The notes: generated by a model from the letters alone, not told the origin. Positions 49,940-58,625 are shown, counted from the stretch's first letter. The stretch: DNA of 64,000 bases from Paraburkholderia kururiensis (GCF_034424375.1 NZ_CP139965.1:1798001-1862000); one strand, 5' to 3'. Program-made: numbers and translations.

Positions 49940-51398
49940 GTCCGGCAGGCCCGGCAGGCGCGCACGTCTGGCGTGGGCGGTCTGCCTCGGCGCGCTCGCG
50001 TTGCAAGGCTGCATGGTGGGCCCGAACTTCACGAAGCCCGCCACGCCGCGCGTGGAGCGCTACGTGCCCGGCGATGCCGTGCCCGCCACGCTCACCGCAG
50101 CCGGCGCTTCGCAGACGTTTTCGTCCGGCACGCCGCTGCGCGACGACTGGTGGACGCTGTTCCAGTCGAAGGCCATCGACGCCGCCGTCGACGAGGCGCT
50201 CACCGGCAACGCGACGCTCGCGGGCGCCCAGGCGTCGCTACGGCGCAGCGAGCATGAACTGCGCGCCGGCGCCGGCGTGTTCTTCCCGCAGGTGGATGCC
50301 GGCGCGAGCGCCCTGCGCGAACGCTACGTCGGCGCGCGTCTGGGCAGCGGCGCCGCGCCCGCGCTCTTCAACCTCTTCACGCTGTCGGCCAGCATCAGCT
50401 ACGCGCTCGACCTCTGGGGCGGCGAACGGCGCACCGTGGAAGGGCTCGCCGCGCAGGCCGATGCCGACCGCTATGCCCTCGTCGCCACGTGGCTCACGCT
50501 CACCTCGAACGTGGTCAACACGATGATCGCGCGTGCGGCCTACAGCGACGAGATCACGGCCACCCAGGAAATGATCGGCCTCGTGGACGAACAGATCGCC
50601 CTCACGAAAGCGCAGTACGAGGGCGGCACGGCGGCGTGGACCGCGGTGCTCACGCTCGAAAACGAACGCGCGACGCTGCAGGCCTCGCTGCCGGCGCTCG
50701 CGCAAAAGCGCGCGCAGGCCGAGCACCTGCTCGCCACGCTCGCCGGCATGCTGCCCGCAGACTGGCACGCGCCGCCGCTTTCGCTCACCGACATCGCACT
50801 GCCCGCCACGTTGCCCGAGACCGTGCCGTCCGCGCTCGTCGCGCGCCGGCCCGACATTCTTCAGGCCGAAGCGGCGCTTCATGTGGCGAGCGCGAACATC
50901 GGCGTCGCCACGGCGGCGCTGTTGCCTTCGGTCACGCTCTCGGCGTCGGGCAGCTTCAACGGCACGACGGTGCCCACGCTGTTCGGCAGTGCGGGCAAGG
51001 CATGGACGGTGGGCGCGGACGCCACCACGCCCATTTCTCACGGCGGCTCGCTCTGGTATCAGCGCGAGGCCGCGAAAGACGCCTACGACGCTTCGCGCGC
51101 CGCGTACCAGCAGGTCGTGCTGGCGGCGTTCCAGCAGGTGGCGGATACGCTGCGCGCGCTCCAGCACGACGCCGAGGCGCTGGCGGCGCAGACGCGCGCG
51201 GTGGAGTCGTCGTCGGAGGCGCTGCGGCTCTTGAAGGTGGGCTACGAGGCCGGCACCGTCGATTACCTGCAGATACTCATTGCAGACGGCCAGTACCACC
51301 AGGCGCGCATTGCCTGGCTGCAGGCGAATGCGCAGCGCCTGCAGGACACCGTGGCGCTTTACGCCGCGCTGGGCGGAGGATGGAACGAGGCGCGGTAG
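49917..51398 (+). CDS. Outer-membrane efflux lipoprotein (NodT/OprM family)
   Basis: ATG 49917 gives 493 residues with a lipobox ALQGC near residue 32. Two TolC-like repeats follow, with 'DDWWTLFQSKAIDAAVDEAL', 'ARRPDILQAEAALHVASANI' (the family-defining RRPDI region) and 'LRLLKVGYEAGTVDYLQILI'. It forms the trimeric outer-membrane duct for the exporter. It overlaps the adaptor gene by 23 bases and is last in the four-gene unit. Confidence 0.95.
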   Translation: MCTLPPSRSGRPGRRARLAWAVCLGALALQGCMVGPNFTKPATPRVERYVPGDAVPATLTAAGASQTFSSGTPLRDDWWTLFQSKAIDAAVDEALTGNATLAGAQASLRRSEHELRAGAGVFFPQVDAGASALRERYVGARLGSGAAPALFNLFTLSASISYALDLWGGERRTVEGLAAQADADRYALVATWLTLTSNVVNTMIARAAYSDEITATQEMIGLVDEQIALTKAQYEGGTAAWTAVLTLENERATLQASLPALAQKRAQAEHLLATLAGMLPADWHAPPLSLTDIALPATLPETVPSALVARRPDILQAEAALHVASANIGVATAALLPSVTLSASGSFNGTTVPTLFGSAGKAWTVGADATTPISHGGSLWYQREAAKDAYDASRAAYQQVVLAAFQQVADTLRALQHDAEALAAQTRAVESSSEALRLLKVGYEAGTVDYLQILIADGQYHQARIAWLQANAQRLQDTVALYAALGGGWNEAR

Positions 51399-51714
51399 GG
51401 CGAGGCTATGTGGCGCGATGAGGCTGGCGTTGCCGCGTGCCGAACCTGCGCCGGAGCAACGGACGCAACGGACGCCACCGACCTAACGGCCGTAATCGCC
51501 GTAATGGACGCAATGGCCCCGACCCACCTCGTTCGCTCCCGCCCCGCTTGACTCAGGTCAAGCGTGCTCCGCAGGTGCCCCCTATGCTGATTCAAGGGCC
51601 ACCGCGTGCGAGGGCGCGCCGCGGCTCATGTCGGAACCCGCCGGAACCTCGCTGCACGCCTTCCCGCAACCCCGGCAGTCCCGTCCGAACAGCCCGCTAC
51701 CACAGGCCGCGATC
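51399..51714. other. Intergenic region before the second DUF1488 gene
   Basis: No gene is supported in these 316 bases. From about 51455 to 51515 it contains imperfect repeats of ACGGACGCA-like words. The functional element of note is the FNR/ANR-type site at 51548-51561. Confidence 0.5.
51548..51561. promoter_or_regulatory. FNR/ANR-type site upstream of the DUF1488 gene
   Basis: TTGAC-TCAG-GTCAA is a perfect inverted repeat with FNR/ANR spacing, extended by one further pair (G/C either side: GCTTGAC and GTCAAGC). Its centre is about 160 bases before the ATG at 51715. Confidence 0.7.
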
Positions 51715-51999
51715 ATGCAGATTTCCTTTTCTCCCGAGCCCCCCCAGTACTCCGGACGTGATCTCGTTCTCACGTTCCCTGCCGTCGTGGACGACACCTA
51801 TGTGCAGTGCGCGATCACGGCCGAGGCGCTCGAAGATCACTTCGGTGCGGCGTCGCCGCGCGAGGAAGACCTGATCCGGGCGTTCGACGCGAACCGGCCG
51901 GCCATCGAACGCGCGGCGCGGACGCTCCTCGGCGAACTGGGCGCGAAGCCCGTGCTGCTGCATAGCGGCTATTTCCGCTTCTACGAGTCGCAGGGGTGA
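51715..51999 (+). CDS. DUF1488 family small protein, second copy
   Basis: The 94-residue protein MQISFSPEPPQYSGRDLVLT shares the 'ITAEALEDHFGA' core and the ending 'LLHSGYFRF' with the protein at 36539, so both are DUF1488 members. The function is unknown. This copy stands alone with an FNR/ANR-type site upstream, implying low-oxygen induction. It is convergent with the kinase gene, leaving 50 bases between them. Confidence 0.85.
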   Translation: MQISFSPEPPQYSGRDLVLTFPAVVDDTYVQCAITAEALEDHFGAASPREEDLIRAFDANRPAIERAARTLLGELGAKPVLLHSGYFRFYESQG

Positions 52000-52049
52000 A
52001 GGCGCGGCTTTCGGCAATGCTGTCGCGCGACGGCTTCAGCGCACGGCTG

Positions 52050-53804
52050 TCATTCGCTTGAGCCGCCGCCCTGCGCGCCGGAACCCGACGGCACACCGCC
52101 CGCGCTTACCGCGCACGGCTCGGCGCCAGTCATCGCCCGTAAGCGCGCAAAAAGCGGCGCCCACCATTCGGCGGTCTCGAAGCACGCCTGCTGGACTTCC
52201 GTGTCGAAACGCACGACGAGTGCCGCTTCATCGGCCGTGAACGGCTCCGCTTGCGCAAGCTGGGTCGCGAGAACGGCCACACCCGCATCGGACGCATCGC
52301 GTCCCGTTGCCGAACGCCCGGTCACGCGCGCTTGCAGACACGCGCGGCTTGCCGCGAAGTCGAGCAGGACCACCGACACACCCAACTTCTGCGCGAGCGC
52401 GACAAACGGCGCGCGATGCGCGTGCTTGAGGAACGTGGCATCGACCAGCGCGGGGTAGCCTGCCGCGAGAATCTGTCCGGCGATCTGGAGCAGGTGCGCG
52501 TATTCGGCGTCGATGGCCGCGGGCGTGTAGGCGCTGGGCGGCAACACTCGTTCGACGACGGGCGAGAGCGGACGCGCGCGCTTGCGCTCCGTGTCGCTGG
52601 CCACGCGAATTGCGCCGCTCAGTCGGGCGAGCGCGCGGCTCGCCACGGACTTGCCCGAGCCCGAATAGCCGTGGCAAAGCAGCAGAAACGGCCGGCGCGG
52701 CGCGGTCATGCGCATGGCCAGCGCGGCGTAGTCCGGTGCGGCCGACGCGCCCATCCGTTGCCGTTGGCCGTCGCTCGAAGCACGCACCGTCTGCGCCTTG
52801 AGCCGTGCCACCATCGCCCGCACGAGCGCGCGGTAGGCAAGGTAGAGCGGCATCGCGGCCAGTGCGGCGAAGTCGCCCGTGGCCTGAAGCCAGCGGTCCA
52901 GCGCGCGTCGTGCAAGGTCGGCGCGGCCATGTGCTTCGAGGTCCATCAGGAAGAAGGCCAGATCGTTCGCGACGTCGTTCCAGCGCAGCGCGTCGTTGAA
53001 CTCGATGCAGTCGAACATCAGCGCGTCGCCGCCGTGGCGCACCACGTTGTCGAGGTGCAGGTCGCCGTGACACGCGCGCACGAAGCCCGCCGCGCGGCGC
53101 GCATCCAGCAGCGGCGCGAGGCGCTCGAACTGGCTGTCGATCCACGCGTGCAGCGCGGGGCGGCGCGGCTCGTGCGGTTCGCTTGACCCGGTTGGTCTAT
53201 CTGGCAAGTCGATCCGCGGCGGCAGCACTGCCTCGATCTGCGCGCGCAGCCGCTCTGCGCCGCCGTAGCCGGCGCGCGGCGACCGGCGCGGGGCATGCAG
53301 GTGATAAGCGGCGAGCCGGTCCACGGCGCGGTCCACGTCGGCAGCGCGCAGCGCGTGTCGTGCGACGAGCTTCGAAAACAGGTGCGCCTCGTCGAAGCGG
53401 CGCATCTGCACCACGTAGTCGACGATGCGTCCGGGGCCGTCCCCCAGCACACACCGATGTCCCGCGCGCACCACCGGCATCACTGCGCGATAGAGCGGTC
53501 CGGCGAGCGGCCGGTTCAGCTTCAACTCGGCCTTGCAGCAACGCAGCCGGTCGGCGAGCGAGCGGAAATCCACGAAGCCGAAGTTCACGGGCTTCATGCG
53601 CTTGTAGGCGAAACGGCCCGCCAGATAGATCACGGAGATGTGCGTCTCGACGCGCCGGATGCGCCCCGCCGGGTGCCGATACGTGGCGGCGCGACGCAGG
53701 GCGGCGTCTACGGCACGCGCTTCGTGCCGCGCGAGGCGCGTGCTTGTGCGTCGACGAAGTGAGCGCGTGGAACGAGGCACAGGCGGGCGGCGGGGCGTCG
53801 TCAT
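52050..53804 (-). CDS. Two-domain kinase: APH-like phosphotransferase fused to a P-loop kinase
   Basis: The 584-residue protein combines two kinase folds. The N-terminal half (about 40-350) is aminoglycoside-phosphotransferase-like, with the catalytic loop 'CHGDLHLDNVV' (about 244-254) and the metal-binding 'MFDCIEFNDALRWNDVANDL'. The C-terminal half (about 372-560) has Walker A GYSGSGKS and resembles gluconate-kinase/zeta-toxin-like small-molecule kinases. This fusion is known from many genomes but its substrate is unproven. It is last in a four-gene operon, 17 bases after the serine hydrolase-NamZ gene. Sugar or amino-sugar phosphorylation is the context-based guess; antibiotic modification is another. 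Confidence 0.88.
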   Translation of the reverse strand: MTTPRRPPVPRSTRSLRRRTSTRLARHEARAVDAALRRAATYRHPAGRIRRVETHISVIYLAGRFAYKRMKPVNFGFVDFRSLADRLRCCKAELKLNRPLAGPLYRAVMPVVRAGHRCVLGDGPGRIVDYVVQMRRFDEAHLFSKLVARHALRAADVDRAVDRLAAYHLHAPRRSPRAGYGGAERLRAQIEAVLPPRIDLPDRPTGSSEPHEPRRPALHAWIDSQFERLAPLLDARRAAGFVRACHGDLHLDNVVRHGGDALMFDCIEFNDALRWNDVANDLAFFLMDLEAHGRADLARRALDRWLQATGDFAALAAMPLYLAYRALVRAMVARLKAQTVRASSDGQRQRMGASAAPDYAALAMRMTAPRRPFLLLCHGYSGSGKSVASRALARLSGAIRVASDTERKRARPLSPVVERVLPPSAYTPAAIDAEYAHLLQIAGQILAAGYPALVDATFLKHAHRAPFVALAQKLGVSVVLLDFAASRACLQARVTGRSATGRDASDAGVAVLATQLAQAEPFTADEAALVVRFDTEVQQACFETAEWWAPLFARLRAMTGAEPCAVSAGGVPSGSGAQGGGSSE

Positions 53805-53821
53805 GATAGGCGGGGTTCGGT

Positions 53822-56290
53822 TCAGTAGCGCAGATAGCGTGCCCGCACGCGGCGAAAACGCGCGCTGTCGGCAGCCGCGATGGTGGCGGCAGTATCCACG
53901 GCGCCGTCGCGTAATGCATCGGAGACGAGCGTCGAACCCACTGCGTCGCGCGTCGCGGTCAGATCGAAAGTCTCGGGCCAGAGCGCATGGAGCGTGGCGA
54001 TCAGCGTGAGGCCCACGCGCACGGGCTCGCGCGTTGGGTTCGCCTTCACCACGCGCACGCCGTGGCACAACGTGCCGTGCCAGCGCGATTCGGTGGGCAC
54101 GAAGTCGACGGGCTCGAAGCGGACGTCCGCCTGCGCCGCATTCAAGGTGGCTGCGAGCTTCGCCCCATCCATCCACGGCGCGCCGATCCATTCGAACGGA
54201 TGCGCCGTGCCGCGCCCCACGCTCACGTTCGCGCCTTCCAGCAACGCCACGTCGGGGTACAGGTCGAGCTGCGCGGGCGTGCGCAGATTCGGCGACGGCG
54301 GCACCCAGCCGAGGCCTGTGTCCGCGGGTCGCATGGAGCGCGCGTAGCCCGTCATCGGAATCACGCGCACGTCGGCGCCGATGTGCCGTTCCGCGTTGAA
54401 GAGCGCGGCCAGTTCGCCCACGGTCAGGCCGGGCAGCAGCGGCAGCGGAAAGTAGCCCGTGAACGACTCGCGCCCGGCATCCAGCACGGGGCCGCCGAAG
54501 CGGTCCGCGCCCTGCGGGTCCGGACGGTCCAGCACGAACAGCGGAATGCCGCGCGCGGCCGCGGCTTCCAGCGCGTAGCCGAGCGTGGTCTCGTAGGTGA
54601 AGAAGCGCACGCCCGCGTCCTGCAAGTCGAAGACGAGCGCGCTCACGCCGTCGAGCGATTCCGGCGCGAAGCGCTGGCCGCGTCCGTACAGGCTGTGAAC
54701 GACGAGCCCCGTGGCGGCGTCGCGCGTGTCGGCGACGGGTTCGTCCACGTCCGTGGAGAGGCCGTGCTCGGGCGCGAAGAGTGCCACGAGCCGCATGCCG
54801 GGCGCGTGCGCCAGCACGTCGACGGTGCGGTGGCCCTGCGCGTCGAAGCCCGTGTGGTTCGTGACGAGCCCCACGTTGAAACCGGCAAGCGGCGCGAACT
54901 GCTGGGCTTCGAGCACGTCGATGCCGGTCGCCACGGGGCCGTACGACGCCGGCAGCACGGCCGCGAACGCCAGTGCCGGCGCCGCCCACGGCACGCGGCG
55001 CGCGAGCGCGGCGGCGGAGAGCGGCGCATGGCGGCTCGCCATCAGCGACGTGATCTGGTCGCGCAGCGGCCGGGCGTCGCCGCTGTCGTCGGGGTGCACG
55101 CGGTTGGTCAGGATCACAACGAAACGGCCCGTGGCCAGGTCGATCCAGAGCGCGGTGCCCGTGTAGCCGGTGTGCGTGAGCGTGCCCACGGCGGGCAGCC
55201 GGTCGCGGTTGGCGACGAGCGGCGCGCCCGTTTCCCAGCCGAGGCCGCGCCACGACCCGGCCGCGCCCAGCGTGTCCGGTGTGGCCATCGCGGCTACGCT
55301 TTGCGGCGTGAGGATGCGTGCGCCTTCGAGCTGGCCGCCGTTCAGCAGCATTTGCGCGAAGCGGGCGAGGTCCGCGGCGGTGGAGAACAGTCCGGCGTGG
55401 CCCAGCACGCCGCCGGCGCGCGCGGCGATGGGATCGTGGACGCGTCCGCGCCGCAGGCCCGCACGGTCCAGCGTAGTGGGCGCGGCGCGAGCGGTGTGCG
55501 CCGCGTCGGGCAGGAACATCGTGTCGCGCATGCCGAGCGGCGCGAAGACGTGCGCGCGGCACCACGCGTCGAGCGGCATGCCCGACACGCGCGCCACCAG
55601 TTCGCCGAGCACGATGAAGTTGATGTCGCTGTAGATCACGCGTTCGCCGGGCGGCGCAGTTGGCGTGCTCGCCGCGATGCCGCGCAGCAGCGCGGCGCGG
55701 GCTTCCTCCGGTGCAGAGGGCGCGGGCAGCGGCGGGTCGGGCGGCAGCCCCGAGGTGTGCGTGAGCAATTGCCGCACGGTGATGGCGTCTTTGCCGCCCG
55801 CGGCGAACGCGGGCCAGTAATGCGCAACGGGCTGATCGAGTTCGAGCCGCCCGCGCTCGACCAACTGCATGACCGCGGTCGTCGTGGCGATTACTTTGGT
55901 GAGCGAGGCGAGATCGAACACGGTGTCTTCGGTCATGGGCTCGCGCTCAGGCGCGACCATGCGGTCACCGTAGGTTTCATGCAGCGCGACGTGCGTGGCG
56001 TCGCCGGCCACGACCACTGCGCCGGGCAGGCGATGCGCGGCGATCTGGCCCGCGACGATCTGCGCAAGCTGGGCGCGGGCGGTGGCGTCGAAGTCGGCCG
56101 GGGAAGCAGCCGATGCGGTGAGCGTGGGCGACGCGGCTTCAGGTGTCGCGGTGGTCGCGGGCGGGGCGGCGTTGCCCGTTTGAGCCTCGGTCAGGTTCTC
56201 ACCCTGGGTCTCGGCCTGGCTCACGCTTGTCAGCATCCACAGCGCGGCGAATGACACGAGCGCCAGGCGCTTCACGAGCGCCGCCGCCAT
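53822..56290 (-). CDS. Fusion of serine hydrolase (beta-lactamase/AmiE type) and NamZ-like exo-muramidase (DUF1343)
   Basis: The 822-residue exported protein has a signal peptide (about 1-26, VSQA) and a low-complexity linker. A serine beta-lactamase-fold domain (about 65-415) has the S129-L-T-K132 catalytic motif, 'YSDINFIVLGELV' and 'HTGYTGTALW'. A DUF1343 domain (about 455-822) has 'VGLVTNHTGFDAQGHRTVDV', 'LFAPEHGLS' and 'LVFDLQDAGVRFFTYETTL'. In Bacillus subtilis separate proteins of these types, AmiE and NamZ, act together to strip peptide and then MurNAc from wall fragments. Here both are in one chain. It is third in the operon. Confidence 0.9.
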   Translation of the reverse strand: MAAALVKRLALVSFAALWMLTSVSQAETQGENLTEAQTGNAAPPATTATPEAASPTLTASAASPADFDATARAQLAQIVAGQIAAHRLPGAVVVAGDATHVALHETYGDRMVAPEREPMTEDTVFDLASLTKVIATTTAVMQLVERGRLELDQPVAHYWPAFAAGGKDAITVRQLLTHTSGLPPDPPLPAPSAPEEARAALLRGIAASTPTAPPGERVIYSDINFIVLGELVARVSGMPLDAWCRAHVFAPLGMRDTMFLPDAAHTARAAPTTLDRAGLRRGRVHDPIAARAGGVLGHAGLFSTAADLARFAQMLLNGGQLEGARILTPQSVAAMATPDTLGAAGSWRGLGWETGAPLVANRDRLPAVGTLTHTGYTGTALWIDLATGRFVVILTNRVHPDDSGDARPLRDQITSLMASRHAPLSAAALARRVPWAAPALAFAAVLPASYGPVATGIDVLEAQQFAPLAGFNVGLVTNHTGFDAQGHRTVDVLAHAPGMRLVALFAPEHGLSTDVDEPVADTRDAATGLVVHSLYGRGQRFAPESLDGVSALVFDLQDAGVRFFTYETTLGYALEAAAARGIPLFVLDRPDPQGADRFGGPVLDAGRESFTGYFPLPLLPGLTVGELAALFNAERHIGADVRVIPMTGYARSMRPADTGLGWVPPSPNLRTPAQLDLYPDVALLEGANVSVGRGTAHPFEWIGAPWMDGAKLAATLNAAQADVRFEPVDFVPTESRWHGTLCHGVRVVKANPTREPVRVGLTLIATLHALWPETFDLTATRDAVGSTLVSDALRDGAVDTAATIAAADSARFRRVRARYLRY

Positions 56291-56355
56291 CGCCGCAATG
56301 CCTCGCCGCGCGCGCCATGGCGAGGCACTCGTGTCCCGTCGCACGCCCACCCCGC

Positions 56356-57648
56356 TCAATGCGGCAACTGCGCCGGATCGTAGTGATTGCGCGGGTTCCA
56401 TAGCATCCAGCCGTCGGTGTCCGCGCCGTCGGCGGCGTCGGTCTGGGCGCGCACTTCGTCGGCGCCGAATTCGCGGTGGTCGAACGCGTAGTCGCGAAAC
56501 GCCTGGAGCCACGGTCGGAAGCGTACGCCCGGCAGGCCCGTGCGCGCCTTCGCTTCGGCCAGCGACCGTCGCACGATCTGCCCCGGGTCCGCGGTCGGCT
56601 TCGTGCAGCCCGGCAGGCCCCAGGTGAAGCCGGACGGGTAGAGCATGGGCGAGATGTAGTCGAGCGGGCCGCCCAGCAGTTCGAGCTGCTGGCCGATCGC
56701 GGTGTCGTCGGTATTCCAGCAGACGTAGCCGAAGATGTCCGCGGCCACGAACACGTTGTAGGGCGCAAGGCGCGCCCGCGCGGCCTGCAGAAAGCCGACG
56801 ATGGCCGCCGTGCGGTTCGCCTGCGTGTTGGGCTCGGCAAAGCGCAGGCCGCTTGCGTCGGGAAAGCGCACGTAGTCGAACTGCACTTCGTCGAAGCCGA
56901 GCCGCGCGGCTTCCTCCGCCACGTCGAGGTTGTGCGCCCACACCGCGTGCGAGGACGGATCCACCCACTGCAGATGTTCGCGGTCGCGCCACACGTGGCC
57001 GCTTTCGTCGCGCACCGCGAGTTCGGGGTGGGCGCTCGCGAGCGGATCGTCCTTGAACACCACGATGCGAGCGATCAGATAGAAGCCCTGCTCGTGCAGC
57101 TGCGCGACGAGCGCGGCGAAGTCGCGTCGGATGGGCGCGTGCTCGGTGAGCTGCGCGGTGGCGCCGATCGCGTCGCGCGCGGCGCTCGGGTAGGGCGTGA
57201 GGCCGCGATCGCCTTTCATGTCGATCACGAGCGCGTTGATGCCGTTGCTCTCCTTGAGGCGCACCGCGCCTTCGCGCAGCGTTTCGTTGTTCACGCCGTA
57301 CACCGAGAGGTAGACCGCGCGCGGCCGGAACGGCGTGAGCGCGATGGTCACCGGTGCGCCGCCGGCCGAGGCGGCCTGGCCGCGCAGATAGCCGGGCGCG
57401 CGCGCCTCGACGAGGGGCGCGGCGAGCGTGCTCGAAAACGCGCCGTTCGCGTCGGTGTGTTGCGAGACGCCGCCCACGGTCACGGTCGCGCCGGGCACGG
57501 GCGCGTGCGTGGAGGCGTCGATCACGACGCCGCTGATCGCCGCCGTCGCGGCGAGCGCGAGGGACGGCAAGGCGCCGGCCACGGCGATGAAGCTCCGCGC
57601 GGCCACCACGCGCATCCAGCCCAGCACACCTGCGCGCTGGGCCCTCAT
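56356..57648 (-). CDS. Putative exported glycoside hydrolase (DUF4015)
   Basis: The 430-residue protein has a signal region (about 12-35). A small carboxypeptidase-regulatory-like beta-sandwich follows (about 38-105: ISGVVIDASTHAPVPGATVT). Then comes a TIM-barrel DUF4015 domain (about 110-425) with 'INALVIDMKGDRGLTPYPS', 'FYLIARIVVFKDDPLAS', 'LGFDEVQFDYVRFPD' and 'YISPMLYPSGF'. DUF4015 proteins are predicted glycosidases; acidic residues in the DMKGD and FDEVQFDY strands are candidate catalytic groups. Its start overlaps the deacetylase stop by four bases. Substrate is unknown; a surface or wall polysaccharide fits the neighbours. Confidence 0.88.
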   Translation of the reverse strand: MRAQRAGVLGWMRVVAARSFIAVAGALPSLALAATAAISGVVIDASTHAPVPGATVTVGGVSQHTDANGAFSSTLAAPLVEARAPGYLRGQAASAGGAPVTIALTPFRPRAVYLSVYGVNNETLREGAVRLKESNGINALVIDMKGDRGLTPYPSAARDAIGATAQLTEHAPIRRDFAALVAQLHEQGFYLIARIVVFKDDPLASAHPELAVRDESGHVWRDREHLQWVDPSSHAVWAHNLDVAEEAARLGFDEVQFDYVRFPDASGLRFAEPNTQANRTAAIVGFLQAARARLAPYNVFVAADIFGYVCWNTDDTAIGQQLELLGGPLDYISPMLYPSGFTWGLPGCTKPTADPGQIVRRSLAEAKARTGLPGVRFRPWLQAFRDYAFDHREFGADEVRAQTDAADGADTDGWMLWNPRNHYDPAQLPH

Positions 57649-58625
57649 CGTGCGGACTCCCCGGACGGCACCGCGGGCGTCACCGTTTCGCCCAGCAGCC
57701 GCGCGAGCACGGCGGGCGTGCAGGCATCCACCATCAGGAAGCGCGGCATGGCAAGCATGCGCGCGCGGGGCGTCACCTTGTGCGCCTCCAGCGTGAAGGC
57801 CGCCTGATAGCCCGCCTCGCGGGCAAGCGTCATGAGTTCCTCGTCATAGACGCCGAACGGCCAGGCGAGCATGTCCACGTCCGTGCCCACCTCGGCCTCT
57901 ATGCGCTCGCGCGAATGCCTGAACTGCGTGAGCACGAAGCGACGGAACTCCTCCGGTGCCTGGCGACGACGCTCGACGTTGAAGTTCGGATGCCACCACG
58001 TGTGCGACTGCACGTCGAAGAGACCCGTGTCGTGCAGCGTGCGCAGCTGGTTCCACGTGAGCGCATACGGCGCGTTGGACACGGCGCTCGGATAAACGAA
58101 CAGCGTGACGGGCAGATGCTCGCGCTGCACGATGGGCAGCATCACGTCGTAGACGGAATGGTGGCCGTCGTCCACCGTGAGCGCCACGGCCTTGAGCGGC
58201 AGCGTGACGGGTGCGCTTGTTCGTGCGCTCGTGCGTGCGCCGGCGGGCGCACTCGCGGCTACATCCGCGGCTACATTCGCAGATGCGCTCGCCGCAGCGC
58301 TCGCAGGGGCATTCGCGTCCGCACCGTCGGCCTCCTCGCGCTGGGCGCGCAGCCACGCTACCACGTCGCGCAAAGGCACGAACTGATAGCCGTGCTCGCG
58401 CAGGAAGCGCAGTTGCGCCTCAAAGGTTTGCGTGCGCACCGTCATGGAATCTTCAGCCGTTTCGGCGAAGCGGTGATAAACGAGAATCGCGACTTCCCGT
58501 GTGCCCTGCGGGTCCGGCGCGCTACCCGACGGCGCGCCGCCTGCGCCTCCGGCCCAGGCCATGCAGGTGGTCCAGCCAATACCTGCCGCAAACATACGCC
58601 ACCCCCGTCCGAAAAAATGTTGCAT
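57645..58625 (-). CDS. Polysaccharide deacetylase (NodB-homology, PgaB-like N-terminal type)
   Basis: ATG 58625 gives 326 residues: a signal region (about 1-28), then 'VAILVYHRFAETAEDSMTVR' and the catalytic Asp-Asp in 'ALTVDDGHHSVYD' (about 147-159). Zinc-binding histidines lie in 'VQSHTWWHPNF', with 'DMLAWPFGVYDEELMTLARE' in the last motif. An Ala/Ser/Thr-rich insert of about 45 residues precedes the Asp-Asp motif. It removes N-acetyl groups from glycans in the envelope, like the deacetylase half of PgaB. It is first in the four-gene operon and coupled to the DUF4015 gene. Confidence 0.9.
   Translation of the reverse strand: MQHFFGRGWRMFAAGIGWTTCMAWAGGAGGAPSGSAPDPQGTREVAILVYHRFAETAEDSMTVRTQTFEAQLRFLREHGYQFVPLRDVVAWLRAQREEADGADANAPASAAASASANVAADVAASAPAGARTSARTSAPVTLPLKAVALTVDDGHHSVYDVMLPIVQREHLPVTLFVYPSAVSNAPYALTWNQLRTLHDTGLFDVQSHTWWHPNFNVERRRQAPEEFRRFVLTQFRHSRERIEAEVGTDVDMLAWPFGVYDEELMTLAREAGYQAAFTLEAHKVTPRARMLAMPRFLMVDACTPAVLARLLGETVTPAVPSGESAR

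Noticed and set aside
54000..56254. Long plus-strand open frames opposite the AmiE-NamZ gene
   Set aside because: Arg/His/Glu-rich shadows with no family match; the minus-strand protein has intact catalytic motifs throughout.
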